Shown here: positions 25,874 to 34,875 of the stretch, one piece after another | Numbering within the stretch: position 1 is the first letter of the stretch | Layout of the letters: every line of letters starts with the position of its first letter | Assembly (NCBI RefSeq): GCF_027923225.1 | Contig: NZ_BSDI01000035.1 | Span: 1-64,000 of the forward strand | Length of the DNA stretch: 64,000 bases | Direction: 5' to 3' | DNA from: Phytohabitans aurantiacus | Lineage (GTDB): Bacteria > Actinomycetota > Actinomycetes > Mycobacteriales > Micromonosporaceae | The notes under the pieces: generated by a model | Seen by the model: the letters and a program-made list of their open reading frames with translations, nothing else | Told to the model about the DNA's origin: nothing | Databases searched by the model: none | Position numbers and translations under genes: made by a program

Positions 25874-27601
25874 TTACTTCGACGAGACGGGCTTCAGCTG
25901 GGTCAGCATCTTGATGCTGCCGAGCTCCCACATGTTGTTCCATGTGCTGGGGAAGTCCTTGGGCGCACCGGCGGCCTCGGACGGCCAGTTCGTCCAGGCG
26001 GACTCGGTGTACTGCGCCCACATGCCGTTGTACCAGAGCGGGATCGCCGGCATTTCGGTCAGCTGGATCTTCTGGAGCTCGGCGATCGTCGTCTTGTACG
26101 CCGGGTCACTGCTGGGCGTACGCGACAGCTTCTGCACGAGCTCCCACGCGGCCTGGTTCTGGTACCGCGAGAAGTTGGCGCTGAACTGCTGCGCCTGCAC
26201 CGGCATCTGGAAGAGGTAGTTGTAGTACGTCCACGGCGTGTTGCTGACGCCGGTCCAGTTGTTGAGGAGCAGGTCGAACTTGCCAGCGGTGCGGGCGTCG
26301 TCGAGCGCGGCCGCGTCCGGGAACTCGGCGACGATGTTGAGGCCAGCGGCCTGCGCACCCTCGGCGATGACCCGGGCCGCCTCCATCCAGTCGGTCCAAC
26401 CCGACGGGACGATGAGCTTGAGGCTAATCGGCTTGCCGGCCTTGTCTTCGACCTTGCCGTCGCCGTTGGTGTCCTTGTAGCCGGCGGCGGCGAGCGTGGC
26501 CTTGGCCTTGTTGGTGTCGAACGTGAAGCCGGACGAGGAGACCGTGGCCTGGTCGACGTACTGGTCGTAGACCGGGAGCAGGCCCGTCGGGTTCGACGCC
26601 TTGACGATGTTGCCGTACACGCCTTCGACGATCTTCTTGACCTCGATCGACTCGGCGAGCGCCTTGCGGAAGGCGACGTCGTTCATCGGCGCCTTGGTGG
26701 TGTTCGGGATCAGCATCGCCGTGTTGGCCGACAGCATGTAGGGCGGCTCGGCGTAGTACGTCTTGACCTTGAAGTCACCCTTGAGCAGGTTGGCCACGCC
26801 GGGCAGGAAGTTGTTGCTCAGGTCGAGCCGGCCCGACGTGAGCAGGCCCAGCGCCACCTCGTTGCTGGAGTTGACGATGTCGACGACGTACGTCGGGGCG
26901 ACCTTCAGGTTGAGGGCCTTCTCGGCCCACCAGCCGTCCTTCTTCTTCCAGACCATGCGGTCCTGGGCGTGCGCCTGGTACACGTACGGCCCGCTGCCGA
27001 CCGGCTTCTCGTTCTTGTGGGTGGTGATGTCGGCCTCGGAACGCGACTCCCAGATGTGCTTGGGGACGATCGCGTTCTCGTACAGCCAGTTCTCCCACTC
27101 CTGGACCCGCGGGTCGGAGAAGGTGAACTTCACCGTGCGCTGGTCGGTGGCCTCGACGCTAGCGAGCCAGTTCCACAGGTTGCTGTACGGCACCGCCTTG
27201 ATCTTGCCCAGCTCGACGGTGTACTTGACGTCGTCAGCGGTCAGCGGCTTGTCGTCGCTCCACTTGACGCCATCGCGCAGCGTGACCGTGTAGGTCTTGT
27301 TGTCGGCGCTCCACTCGCCCTTCTCGGCGAGCCAGGGCTCCAGCTCGAGCTTCTCGGGGTTGAAGATGAAGAGAGGCTCGTAGACCAGGCCGACGGTGCC
27401 GGTGGCGTAGCCGGGCACGATCGGGTTCCACGTGGTGGGCGGTCCCCATGCGCTGCCGCTCGTGTAGAGCGTCTCGTTGCGCGGGTACTGGCCGCCGTTG
27501 GAAGAGTTGCCACTCGATCCACTGTCGCCGCCTTCGCAGGCCGTCGTCGCCAGCAGGACCGCCGTGAACAGCGCGGCGATATATCGAGGTCGGGTTCGCA
27601 T
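25874..27601 (-). CDS. Extracellular solute-binding lipoprotein, family 5
   Basis: 575 aa from the ATG at 27601, which has AGGAGG ten bases upstream. A lipobox (LLATTAC, Cys22) anchors it to the outer face of the membrane. The SBP_bac_5 fold is recognisable (TYTVTLRDGVKWSDDKPLTADDV and later AFRKALAESI). Family members bind peptides, nickel or oligosaccharides. The neighbouring pectin lyase and CBM2 enzyme make a plant-derived oligosaccharide a reasonable guess, but peptides cannot be excluded. It is first gene of the five-gene importer operon. Confidence 0.88.
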   Translation of the reverse strand: MRTRPRYIAALFTAVLLATTACEGGDSGSSGNSSNGGQYPRNETLYTSGSAWGPPTTWNPIVPGYATGTVGLVYEPLFIFNPEKLELEPWLAEKGEWSADNKTYTVTLRDGVKWSDDKPLTADDVKYTVELGKIKAVPYSNLWNWLASVEATDQRTVKFTFSDPRVQEWENWLYENAIVPKHIWESRSEADITTHKNEKPVGSGPYVYQAHAQDRMVWKKKDGWWAEKALNLKVAPTYVVDIVNSSNEVALGLLTSGRLDLSNNFLPGVANLLKGDFKVKTYYAEPPYMLSANTAMLIPNTTKAPMNDVAFRKALAESIEVKKIVEGVYGNIVKASNPTGLLPVYDQYVDQATVSSSGFTFDTNKAKATLAAAGYKDTNGDGKVEDKAGKPISLKLIVPSGWTDWMEAARVIAEGAQAAGLNIVAEFPDAAALDDARTAGKFDLLLNNWTGVSNTPWTYYNYLFQMPVQAQQFSANFSRYQNQAAWELVQKLSRTPSSDPAYKTTIAELQKIQLTEMPAIPLWYNGMWAQYTESAWTNWPSEAAGAPKDFPSTWNNMWELGSIKMLTQLKPVSSK

Positions 27602-27805
27602 CGGGGTACGTCCTCCTCGTGCGTGGGGGTGATGGATGGGTACGCGCACGCGCGCCCAGCCGGAAGCTGCGCCCCGGCACGGACGATTGTGTCGTTGATC
27701 GATACGTTTGACGGGATTGCTGAACCGCGTAAGTTACGTCAGCGAAACATGGGGCATGGACAGCCGTCAAGACCACCCCGCCCTTGTCTGCGAAATTGAT
27801 ACCTG

Positions 27806-27830
27806 CGAACGGGTCAACTTAACCGGTTCG
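27806..27830. promoter_or_regulatory. Imperfect dyad in the importer/CBM2-protease divergent region
   Basis: CGAACGGGT-N7-ACCGGTTCG, eight of nine pairs matching, lies between the lipoprotein gene (205 bp away) and the divergent CBM2 protease gene (149 bp away). It is a candidate shared operator. The rest of the 378-bp intergenic stretch holds no gene that I can support. Confidence 0.35.
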
Positions 27831-27979
27831 GTCCAGCTCGACCGGCGCCGTATTCATTGACAGGCATCGAACAGATGCGGTAGATGTGTTGCTAGATCGC
27901 GTCACCGGGCGGGACGTGACGGTACCCCACCGCGCCAGCGGTGCACCGCTGGTTGCCCCACCCTCCCAAGGAGACGCCG

Positions 27980-29071
27980 ATGAAACGACTACTCGCCGCC
28001 GCCGCGGCCATGGGGCTCGCCGCCGCGGCGTTCGCCACCGCCACGGCCGGCCCAGCGGCGGCCGCGACCGCGTGCCGGGTCACGTACACGATCGGGTCGC
28101 AGTGGCCCGGCGGGTTCACCAGCAGCGTCAACCTCACCAACCTCGGCGACCCGCTGAACGGCTGGACCATCCGGTGGTCGTTCACGGCCGGCCAGGCGGT
28201 CACGCAGGCGTGGAACTCGACCGTGACGCAGAGCGGGGCCGCCGTGACGGCCACGAACGCGACCTACAACGGCAGCGTCGCGACCAACGGCAGCGTCTCC
28301 TTCGGCTTCAACGGCTCGTGGAACGGTTCGAGCAACCCGGTGCCCACGAACTTCTCGGTCAACAACGTGGCCTGCAACGGCCCCGTGCCGACCACCGGGC
28401 CCACCACGCCGGGTGTCACGACACCGCCGCCCACCACCGCGCCACCGACCAGCCCGCCGCCCACCACCGGTCCGCCCGCCACGCCGCCGAACGGCACAAT
28501 CCGGGTGTACTGGCTCAAGCCCACCGACGTCCAGTACGACCAGCGCTACCCGGACGGCATCGCCAACGTGATGCGCGAGGCGCAGCGGTACTACCAGCAG
28601 GAGCTGGGTAAGACGTTCCGCCTCAACAACCCCGTCGTCGAGGTCGTCAACGGCGATCACCCGCGCTCCTGGTACGAGAACACGCCAAACGGCAACGAGT
28701 GCTACTGGTGGGTCGTGTTCAACATGCAGCAGGAACTGATGCGCAAGCTCAACCTGCGCGCCCCCGACAGCCGCTGGATCAACGTCGGTGAGATCAGCGC
28801 CGAGGCGTCCTGCTCCGGCGGTGGCGGCGGCGGTGGCTGGGTGATCCTCAGTGGTCACGACGCCGACGGCGCCGCGGGCATCGGCGGCAACATGAACCGC
28901 TGGTACGGCGGCATGGTGCACGAGCTCGGCCACGCGTTCGGCCTGCCGGACTCGTCGTCGACCGACGGCACCCCGATGTCGGCGTCGTTCTACAACTACC
29001 CGAACACCCACTTCAGCCAGGCCCAGAAGAACGGGATGCTCAACGGGCCGTACGGCAGCTTCCTGAACTGA
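27980..29071 (+). CDS. Secreted zinc metalloprotease with CBM2 module
   Basis: 363 aa; AAGGAG lies six bases before the ATG. A signal peptide (1-30) is followed by a family 2 cellulose-binding module (~31-135, with the paired cysteines and Trp residues of CBM2), a Pro/Thr linker (~136-174) and a catalytic region. The region contains HELGHAFGLPDS near residues 313-324, a metzincin-like HExxHxxGxxD zinc site. Such CBM2-tethered proteases are found among secreted enzymes of cellulolytic actinomycetes and may process wall proteins or other enzymes while bound to plant fibre. It is convergent with the eCIS block. Confidence 0.85.
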   Translation: MKRLLAAAAAMGLAAAAFATATAGPAAAATACRVTYTIGSQWPGGFTSSVNLTNLGDPLNGWTIRWSFTAGQAVTQAWNSTVTQSGAAVTATNATYNGSVATNGSVSFGFNGSWNGSSNPVPTNFSVNNVACNGPVPTTGPTTPGVTTPPPTTAPPTSPPPTTGPPATPPNGTIRVYWLKPTDVQYDQRYPDGIANVMREAQRYYQQELGKTFRLNNPVVEVVNGDHPRSWYENTPNGNECYWWVVFNMQQELMRKLNLRAPDSRWINVGEISAEASCSGGGGGGGWVILSGHDADGAAGIGGNMNRWYGGMVHELGHAFGLPDSSSTDGTPMSASFYNYPNTHFSQAQKNGMLNGPYGSFLN

Positions 29072-29081
29072 GCCGTCCTGT

Positions 29082-30464
29082 TCAGCCGCTACCGGGGATG
29101 TACCGGATGGTGCGGATGGCGGCCGGTGGCGGATCGTCGCCGGCACCATCCGGTACACCTCGCACCACCACGAAGTCGATCTCGCCGCGGCGCTCCTCGG
29201 TCGTGAGGATCAGGTCGTCCTGGATGCTCCGGTTTCCGTTCTTGTAGAAGACCTCCATCTGCCGCCGGTCGTCCCCCGCGACGACCACCTGGATCGCGAC
29301 GATGTCCCGGAGCCCTTCGATGCTCACCGGCACCGCCTTGCAGGCCGTCGCGTCGTCCTGCCGCGACGCGGACAGCGACCGGCCGTTCGTGGCGTCACCC
29401 GTCACCGCCACGGACTTGGCGTCGTCGCAGCCGTCAGGGCTGTTGCGCTCGGGCCGCCCGGTCAGCGCAAGGTCGAAACTGCGGAACGCGTCAGCCGGCA
29501 GCACGCCGTTCGCCGGATCCCCGAAGGGCTGCGTCACGTCGACCGTGATCGGATCGGCGACCGGTGCCGCCGTCGGCGACTGCGCCGGCGCGCTCGTGGC
29601 CGCGGCGCTCGGGCTCTCGCTCGGCGATGGCGGTGCCGACGTCGCCGGTGCCGGTGCGGCGGACGTCGGGACCAGCGGCGTCTGGTTGTTGCCGGCCTGC
29701 TGCTGCTCCTTGTCGTCGTTGCCCGCGCGCGCGATCAGGGCCGCCGCCAGCACGGCGCCGGCCACGACGAGCACCGCGCCGAGCATGCCCGCGGTGCGCA
29801 CCAGCTTCGACGCGAACCGGGGCCGCTGTACGAATGTGGCCGTGCCCTTCCCCCGTACGCCACCGCCCGCGGCCTCGACGGTGAGGACCCGCTGCTTCTC
29901 CTTGTTCCACGGGATGGGCGCGCGCACGCTCAGGAACGAGTGCGCCGTCACGCCCTGCGGCAGGTCGAGCACCGGCGGGTCGAATGTGGACGATACCCGC
30001 TGCTCCGGGTCCGACAGGCCGAGCGCGACCCGCGCCCCGAAGTTGCTCCCGTTGGTGATCTGGACCGTGTACCGGGCGCTGCGGCCGCCGGTCGCGACCT
30101 CCGGCTCGACACGAACGGTGACGTCGTCGACGGCCGCGAGCGCGAGTGGCAGCTCCTCGCAGCGCGACACCTCCTCCCGGTACTTGGAGTGCACGAGCAC
30201 ACCGAGCGTGTACAGGCCAGCGGCGGCCGGCGCCTGCACGGGTATCGAGAGCTGCACCGCCGCGGTGGCGCTCTCAGCGGGCCGGAGCTTGGCCACATCC
30301 GGCTCGGCCCGCCACGTGGCGCCGGCGGGCAAGCCGAGCAGTTCGACGACGTAGTGCTCGACGATGTCGCTGGTATTGCGCACGGTCACGTCGAAGTTGA
30401 ACGTGTCGCCGGGTGCCGCGTCGATCCGCTCGATCGACACGGTCACCCGCAACGGCACCGCCAT
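29082..30464 (-). CDS. eCIS-associated Ig-like membrane protein
   Basis: 460 aa. Two predicted beta-sandwich (Ig-like, NEW3-like) domains fill about residues 1-215. A single membrane helix (MLGAVLVVAGAVLAAALIA) lies near 226-246, then a Ser/Pro/Ala linker, and a C-terminal ~145-residue domain with two cysteines. There is no signal peptide. If the N-terminus is cytoplasmic, the last domain is outside. It is the final gene of the long eCIS operon, three bases after the zinc-ribbon membrane protein. No enzymatic motif is seen. The plausible role is anchoring or sensing at the membrane (inference). The gene at 55588 has a similar Ig-TM-small-domain build. Confidence 0.65.
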   Translation of the reverse strand: MAVPLRVTVSIERIDAAPGDTFNFDVTVRNTSDIVEHYVVELLGLPAGATWRAEPDVAKLRPAESATAAVQLSIPVQAPAAAGLYTLGVLVHSKYREEVSRCEELPLALAAVDDVTVRVEPEVATGGRSARYTVQITNGSNFGARVALGLSDPEQRVSSTFDPPVLDLPQGVTAHSFLSVRAPIPWNKEKQRVLTVEAAGGGVRGKGTATFVQRPRFASKLVRTAGMLGAVLVVAGAVLAAALIARAGNDDKEQQQAGNNQTPLVPTSAAPAPATSAPPSPSESPSAAATSAPAQSPTAAPVADPITVDVTQPFGDPANGVLPADAFRSFDLALTGRPERNSPDGCDDAKSVAVTGDATNGRSLSASRQDDATACKAVPVSIEGLRDIVAIQVVVAGDDRRQMEVFYKNGNRSIQDDLILTTEERRGEIDFVVVRGVPDGAGDDPPPAAIRTIRYIPGSG

Positions 30465-30467
30465 CGC

Positions 30468-31472
30468 CTAGCCCCCACTTCCATCCGGTACTTCGAAAAT
30501 GACCTCGGAGATCGCGACATCCTTGAACGTGGTGCCCGGGTAGGTCGCCTCGACCTCCAGCGTCACCGCCGACACCCCGCCCGCGTCGACGTCGATCGAC
30601 TGTGGATCCACGGTGTCCTTCAGCTCCCAGCTCGCCACCCACGAACCGGCGCGCACCTGCAGGCGCCGTACCCGCTCGTTGTTCGTGAAGTCCCGCTCCG
30701 AACGCGCGTCGCCGTTGACGATGGTGATGCGGGCCAGCTGCATCTCTCGGGCGAACCGGTACGTGAGGCTCACGCCGACGTTGCTGGGCAGTCGCTTGCC
30801 GTCACTCTGCCACGTCGTGCCGTTCTTACCGTCCACTGTGTTCAGCACGTTGAAGCGCGGGTCGTTGGGGAGCGTGCTGGACGCGGTGGCCTGGATGTCC
30901 TGCTGGGCGACCCGCACCAACCCGCCACCGCCAGCGGGTGGATCCTGCTCCTGTGACTGGTTCGGATCAGGGCCCCGGTTGGCGAAGAACACGGCCGCCG
31001 CGATCAGGGCCGCCGCGATCACCAGCGCCCAGCCCACCGGGATCATCCACCGGTTGCTTCGCCTGGGCCTCGGCGGTTCGGGCTCGAACGGTATGACCGG
31101 CTCCGGGAGCGGCGGCGCCGCCACCGGCGTCGGGCGCCGGCCCTGCAGCTCCAGGCCGCAGCGCTGGCAACGGATGCGTTCCAGCGGGTTGCGCTCGCGG
31201 CAGCGCGGGCACTCCACCTCGTCGAGCCCGAGGGCGGGCCGATCGTCCACTGTGGTCGCGCCGCGCCCGAACAGGTCCGTGCGCAACACGTCGGTCGCCT
31301 CGCCCTGCTCGCCGGGCACGCGCGCCGGGCCCGCCTCCGAGTCCACGGGCGCGGAACGCAGCAGCACCAGCGGGTACCCGCAGGTCGGGCAGAGCCGTTC
31401 GCGGTCCGGCCGGACGGGCGTGCCGCAGTCCGGGCACGCCACCGTCTGCCGGCCGGCTGGCGCGTCAGCCAC
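30468..31472 (-). CDS. eCIS-associated zinc-ribbon / transmembrane / discoidin-like protein
   Basis: 334 aa from the GTG at 31472, supported by GGAGGAG six bases upstream and an 8-base overlap with the preceding gene. Two zinc ribbons lie at the N-terminus (CPDCGTPV...CPTCGYP and CPRCRERN...CQRCG), then a proline-rich stretch, one membrane helix (WALVIAAALIAAAVFFA, ~170-187), and a C-terminal F5/8-type galactose-binding-like domain (ATASSTLPND...NTVDGKNGTTWQSDG). A bitopic protein with an outer lectin-like domain in an actinobacterial eCIS operon recalls CisA of Streptomyces, the membrane partner needed for particle attachment. This equivalence is my inference from layout only. Confidence 0.68.
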   Translation of the reverse strand: MADAPAGRQTVACPDCGTPVRPDRERLCPTCGYPLVLLRSAPVDSEAGPARVPGEQGEATDVLRTDLFGRGATTVDDRPALGLDEVECPRCRERNPLERIRCQRCGLELQGRRPTPVAAPPLPEPVIPFEPEPPRPRRSNRWMIPVGWALVIAAALIAAAVFFANRGPDPNQSQEQDPPAGGGGLVRVAQQDIQATASSTLPNDPRFNVLNTVDGKNGTTWQSDGKRLPSNVGVSLTYRFAREMQLARITIVNGDARSERDFTNNERVRRLQVRAGSWVASWELKDTVDPQSIDVDAGGVSAVTLEVEATYPGTTFKDVAISEVIFEVPDGSGG

Positions 31473-32103
31473 CGTCCGCTCCTCCCTCTCCGGGCGCCGC
31501 CTCCGGCGGCTGCTGTGGTGGCTGCGGCGGCCGCGCCCGGCCCCTCGCGGTGCCCGGCGCCGCGCCTTGCGGTGGGAACGCGCGCACGCTGGCGCGGCCG
31601 CGGGTCGGGCTCTGTGGGTACCGCACATCCAGCTCGACCTGCGCGCCCAGTGGCAACTCGACCTCCAGAAAGCCGCGCACCTGCTGCTCGCTCAGGTGGC
31701 CGGTGTGATCGAGAGACACCCGCACCACCGGGTCCGCCGGCGGCACCTCATCGCGTATCCCGTACACGCCACCGCCGTCCGATACGGTCACCCGCGCGCC
31801 GGTCGCCGCCTCCAGCAGCCCTTCGACGCCGTACCGCGTGCCGCGCCAGCCGAGCAGCCGGCCCACCTGCCGCACCAGCGCCCTGCGGTACGCGGGTGGG
31901 TCGGTCGGCTCCAGTACCAGCCCCAACCAGGACGCGATGAACTGGAGCATCTCCGGCGTCGCCAGCCCGGCGTCGACCTGGTACTCGATGCTGTCGACGC
32001 GGGCGAGCACGGTGTCGGCGACCTCTTCGAACGCGCTGGCGAACCCGGCCAGTACCGGATCCGCCGCCATCGCCCGCGGCATCTGCTCGACCAGCCAGCT
32101 CAT
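31465..32103 (-). CDS. eCIS baseplate/tail protein (phage tail protein I-like)
   Basis: 212 aa; GGAGG lies seven bases before the ATG. The N-terminal ~140 residues match the tail-protein-I/Afp12-like pattern (FASAFEEVADTVLARVDSIE, then GLATPEMLQFIASWLGL and LLGWRGTRYGVEGLLEAATG). The C-terminus is a Pro/Gly/Ala-rich tail. In contractile particles this family connects the baseplate wedge to outer parts such as fibres. It follows the baseplate J gene by 13 bp and overlaps the zinc-ribbon gene. Confidence 0.8.
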   Translation of the reverse strand: MSWLVEQMPRAMAADPVLAGFASAFEEVADTVLARVDSIEYQVDAGLATPEMLQFIASWLGLVLEPTDPPAYRRALVRQVGRLLGWRGTRYGVEGLLEAATGARVTVSDGGGVYGIRDEVPPADPVVRVSLDHTGHLSEQQVRGFLEVELPLGAQVELDVRYPQSPTRGRASVRAFPPQGAAPGTARGRARPPQPPQQPPEAAPGEGGADGG

Positions 32104-32116
32104 CGCCCAACCTCCG

Positions 32117-34075
32117 TCACTGCCGTACCTCGACCCTGTGCTGGAAGGACATGAACAGCGCGCCCGGCTGCAGCCGCACCCGCTGGTCGACCTGCTCGAT
32201 GGCCCGCTCCCGGCGCAGGTCGGCGGTGATGAAGTGCACCGCCTCCACGCCCTGTACGCCCAGCGCGCCGTGCAGTACCCCGTACACGTCGCCGAGCTGC
32301 AGGTCGATCCCGAACGGCCAGCCCTGCCCACCCGGCCCACCGGTCAGCGGATTGATGTACTCGTACAGCGCCTGCTCGGCGCGCTCGCGCACGGTCTCGG
32401 GGCGCATGCCCGGCTCGGCGCGCACCTCGGCGGCCACCTTCACGCCCTGGTACCGGGGCGTCTCGACGCGCAACCGCATGGTGAGCAGCCGGCGCGGTTC
32501 GAGGTACGCCTTGATCTGCTCCTCCAGCTCCGGCGGGATGATCAGGTCGTCGAGCACCAGCTGGGCGGGCGGCACGTCGACGCGCGGGATGACGAGCAGC
32601 CGCGCCGGATCACCGGCGTTCTCCGGAGGCAGGCAGCGCGCCCGGGCGACGGCCGGTGCCGCGTCCAGCGTCAGCCGTTCCACGTCTTCGGCGGTGACCG
32701 CCCGGCGAGCCCCGCGCAACAGCATCGGTCCGCGCAGCTTGGCGTTCGCCACGGTCTCCGGGTCGACGCCGCCGCGGCTCGGGTCCAGGTTTGTCACCGA
32801 GGCGACGAACGGGATCGACGTGTGCAGTACGGTCAGCCGGTTCGCCGCCACGTTGCCGCGCCGCCCACCGCCGAAGCGATAGCCGGTCACCCACACCTGC
32901 GCGTCGATCGGCGGGATCGTGCCGTGCTGCTTGACCCGGCCGTCCCGGTCGATCACCTGCGGCCCGAAACGGATCTCGCCGGAGGCACCCGACCACGTGA
33001 AGACCCGGTCGTCCTCGGTCGCGTCCGCCAGGTCGGCGACCTCCGACCAGGTCTGCTCCTCCGGGTCGGTCGCGCGGTCGTGCCGGGGCAGCACCACCCG
33101 CACCGTCTCATCTGGACGGCGCGGCAGCACGGGCACGCGGCGTACCTGGAACACCTGGCCGGGCTTGCCGTCGCTGGTGCCGAGCAGCTCGGCGGGCGCG
33201 GGCTCCGCGTGGTACCCCGTCACCGCCCCGCCCAGCGCCACGACCGACAGCGACTCCAGCTGCGGCGGGTTGCGGTACTCGGGCTGGCCGGGCTCGGGCC
33301 GGGTCAACCGGCACCGCAGCCAGTGCGCGCGCCGGGCGCCGAGCGCCAGCGTCTCGTGGCGCGGCGGCATGAGCAGCGTCACCTGGCCGGGGCTGTTGAA
33401 CCCGGCGCTGGTGTCGTCGAGGATGCGCACGTCGCGCCACTCCCGGCCGTCCCACGCCTCCCAGCAGCGCGGCGGGCGGCGCGGGTCGACACCGGCGCCC
33501 TCCGGGCCGGTGGTCACGTCGAGCCGCAGCAGGTGCGAGGCCACCGACTCGGCGAACCCGAAGTACACCGCCTCGTCGGGGCGCAGCGTGGAGAACAGGC
33601 GCACCGACGTGGCCGCGCGGCGCAGGTCGTCCCACCGGTCCTCGTACCGGTCGCCGGTCGGCGTCAGGCACGCCACCAGCTGCGGCGGCACCAGGCGCAG
33701 GTCGGACTCGGTGAGGAAGATGATCGGCTCCTCGTCGCCGCTGCGCTCGGTGCTCACCTGGCTGCCGGCCGGTATCCGGATCGCGTCCTGCCGCGGCGCG
33801 GTCAGCGTGAAGAGCAGGTCCGCGCGCGACGGCACGGCCGAAAACAGCTCGACGCCGACCAGCTCCAGGAACTTGATGTACAGGCGGTCCGGCACCTGGT
33901 TGAGCCGGTACAGCGTCATCTCGGTCATCCACGCGAACAGCTCGATCAGCGCCACGCCCGGGTCGGACACGTTGTGGTCCGTCCAATCGGGACAGTGGCG
34001 CGGGATGCGGCGCTTCGCCTCGTCGACGATGTCCTGGAAGCGCCGGTCGTCGAGGTTCGGCGCGGGAAGGCTCAT
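32117..34075 (-). CDS. eCIS baseplate wedge protein (baseplate J-like)
   Basis: 652 aa from an ATG that overlaps the gp25 stop by four bases. The N-terminal motif NLDDRRFQDIVDEAKRRIP, then WTDHNVSDPGVALIELFAWM, is characteristic of putative baseplate assembly proteins of the Afp11/gpJ group. Its C-terminal half contains the typical VTAEDVERLTLDAAPAVARA segment. It is expected to form the wedge that holds sheath and spike before contraction. Confidence 0.87.
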   Translation of the reverse strand: MSLPAPNLDDRRFQDIVDEAKRRIPRHCPDWTDHNVSDPGVALIELFAWMTEMTLYRLNQVPDRLYIKFLELVGVELFSAVPSRADLLFTLTAPRQDAIRIPAGSQVSTERSGDEEPIIFLTESDLRLVPPQLVACLTPTGDRYEDRWDDLRRAATSVRLFSTLRPDEAVYFGFAESVASHLLRLDVTTGPEGAGVDPRRPPRCWEAWDGREWRDVRILDDTSAGFNSPGQVTLLMPPRHETLALGARRAHWLRCRLTRPEPGQPEYRNPPQLESLSVVALGGAVTGYHAEPAPAELLGTSDGKPGQVFQVRRVPVLPRRPDETVRVVLPRHDRATDPEEQTWSEVADLADATEDDRVFTWSGASGEIRFGPQVIDRDGRVKQHGTIPPIDAQVWVTGYRFGGGRRGNVAANRLTVLHTSIPFVASVTNLDPSRGGVDPETVANAKLRGPMLLRGARRAVTAEDVERLTLDAAPAVARARCLPPENAGDPARLLVIPRVDVPPAQLVLDDLIIPPELEEQIKAYLEPRRLLTMRLRVETPRYQGVKVAAEVRAEPGMRPETVRERAEQALYEYINPLTGGPGGQGWPFGIDLQLGDVYGVLHGALGVQGVEAVHFITADLRRERAIEQVDQRVRLQPGALFMSFQHRVEVRQ

Positions 34076-34482
34076 GACGCTCGCTCCTCGGTGGGGATCG
34101 TGTAGAAGGGGAAGACGAGGTTGCGGGTGTCGTTGGTGGTGCGCACTCGGTACGCGATCTCGATGAAGACGGCGCCGCTGGCCTGCTCGGGCACGGCGGT
34201 GACCTGGTCGAGCCTGATCCGCGGCTCCCAGCGCTCCAGCGCCTCGCGCACCGCCTGCTCGATCATGCCGAGCGTGGTCGGTGTCAGCGGCGAGAAGACC
34301 AGGTGCCACATCGCGCAGCCGAAGTCCGGGCGCATGACCCGCTCGCCCGGCATCGTCGACAGGATCATCCGGATGGCGCCGTCGAGCTCCTCCGAGCCCG
34401 TGAACAGGCGCACCGCGCCCGAACGCGAGATGGCGGCCGGGAATCCCCAGCCGTTGCCTACGAAGTCGCCGTTGTCCGTCAT
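34072..34482 (-). CDS. eCIS baseplate protein, gpW/gp25 family
   Basis: 136 aa. Contains the lysozyme-like fold pattern of T4 gp25 (IRMILSTMPGERVMRPDFGC, then a long helix and IEIAYRVRTTNDTRNLVFPF). gp25 proteins nucleate sheath polymerisation on the baseplate. Its start and stop overlap the neighbours by four bases on each side. Confidence 0.88.
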   Translation of the reverse strand: MTDNGDFVGNGWGFPAAISRSGAVRLFTGSEELDGAIRMILSTMPGERVMRPDFGCAMWHLVFSPLTPTTLGMIEQAVREALERWEPRIRLDQVTAVPEQASGAVFIEIAYRVRTTNDTRNLVFPFYTIPTEERAS

Positions 34483-34862
34483 GCGAGCACGTCCGGTGAG
34501 CCGACCACGATCTTGCCGACCGGGAGGTCCACGGGGTCGTTGCACGTCATCACCGTGTCACCGAGGCGGGCCAGCGGCTGCCCGTTGACCAGTACGGCCG
34601 GGGCGCCGATGATGACCCGGCCGAGGTTGGTCGGTGGTTTGCTGAACGACGTGCCCGGCGGCGGGATGTGCGGCGGCGTGTTCTGCGCGATGCTGCCGAC
34701 GATCGCGGCCGGCAGCCCGTTGACGAAGACGTCGGGCGACAGCGACATCAGCAGCGGGCCGGAGAACGGCAACGGGACCGGCGACGGGCCGCCCGGCGTG
34801 ATCACGATGTGCGTGTCCATCGCCACGACCTGGTCGTTCTGGCGGGCCACCGGCTGGGTCAT
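34479..34862 (-). CDS. eCIS spike-tip PAAR-like protein
   Basis: 127 aa, rich in Gly and Pro with the repeating short-strand pattern of PAAR tips (GKIVVGSPDVL, VNGQPLARLGD, VNGLPAAIVG). PAAR proteins cap the VgrG needle and may carry cargo. No C-terminal toxin extension is present. It lies 13 bp after the VgrG-like gene. Confidence 0.83.
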   Translation of the reverse strand: MTQPVARQNDQVVAMDTHIVITPGGPSPVPLPFSGPLLMSLSPDVFVNGLPAAIVGSIAQNTPPHIPPPGTSFSKPPTNLGRVIIGAPAVLVNGQPLARLGDTVMTCNDPVDLPVGKIVVGSPDVLA

Positions 34863-34875
34863 CGCTCTCCCCTCC

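Noticed and set aside
27708..27735. Promoter TTGACG-N16-TAAGTT in the importer/CBM2 region
   Set aside because: It would start transcription about 240 bases before the CBM2 gene with no leader feature to explain the distance; too weak to annotate.
31838..34105. 755-codon plus-strand open frame opposite the baseplate genes
   Set aside because: Arg/Gln/His-rich composition artefact; the minus strand encodes recognisable baseplate J and tail protein I.
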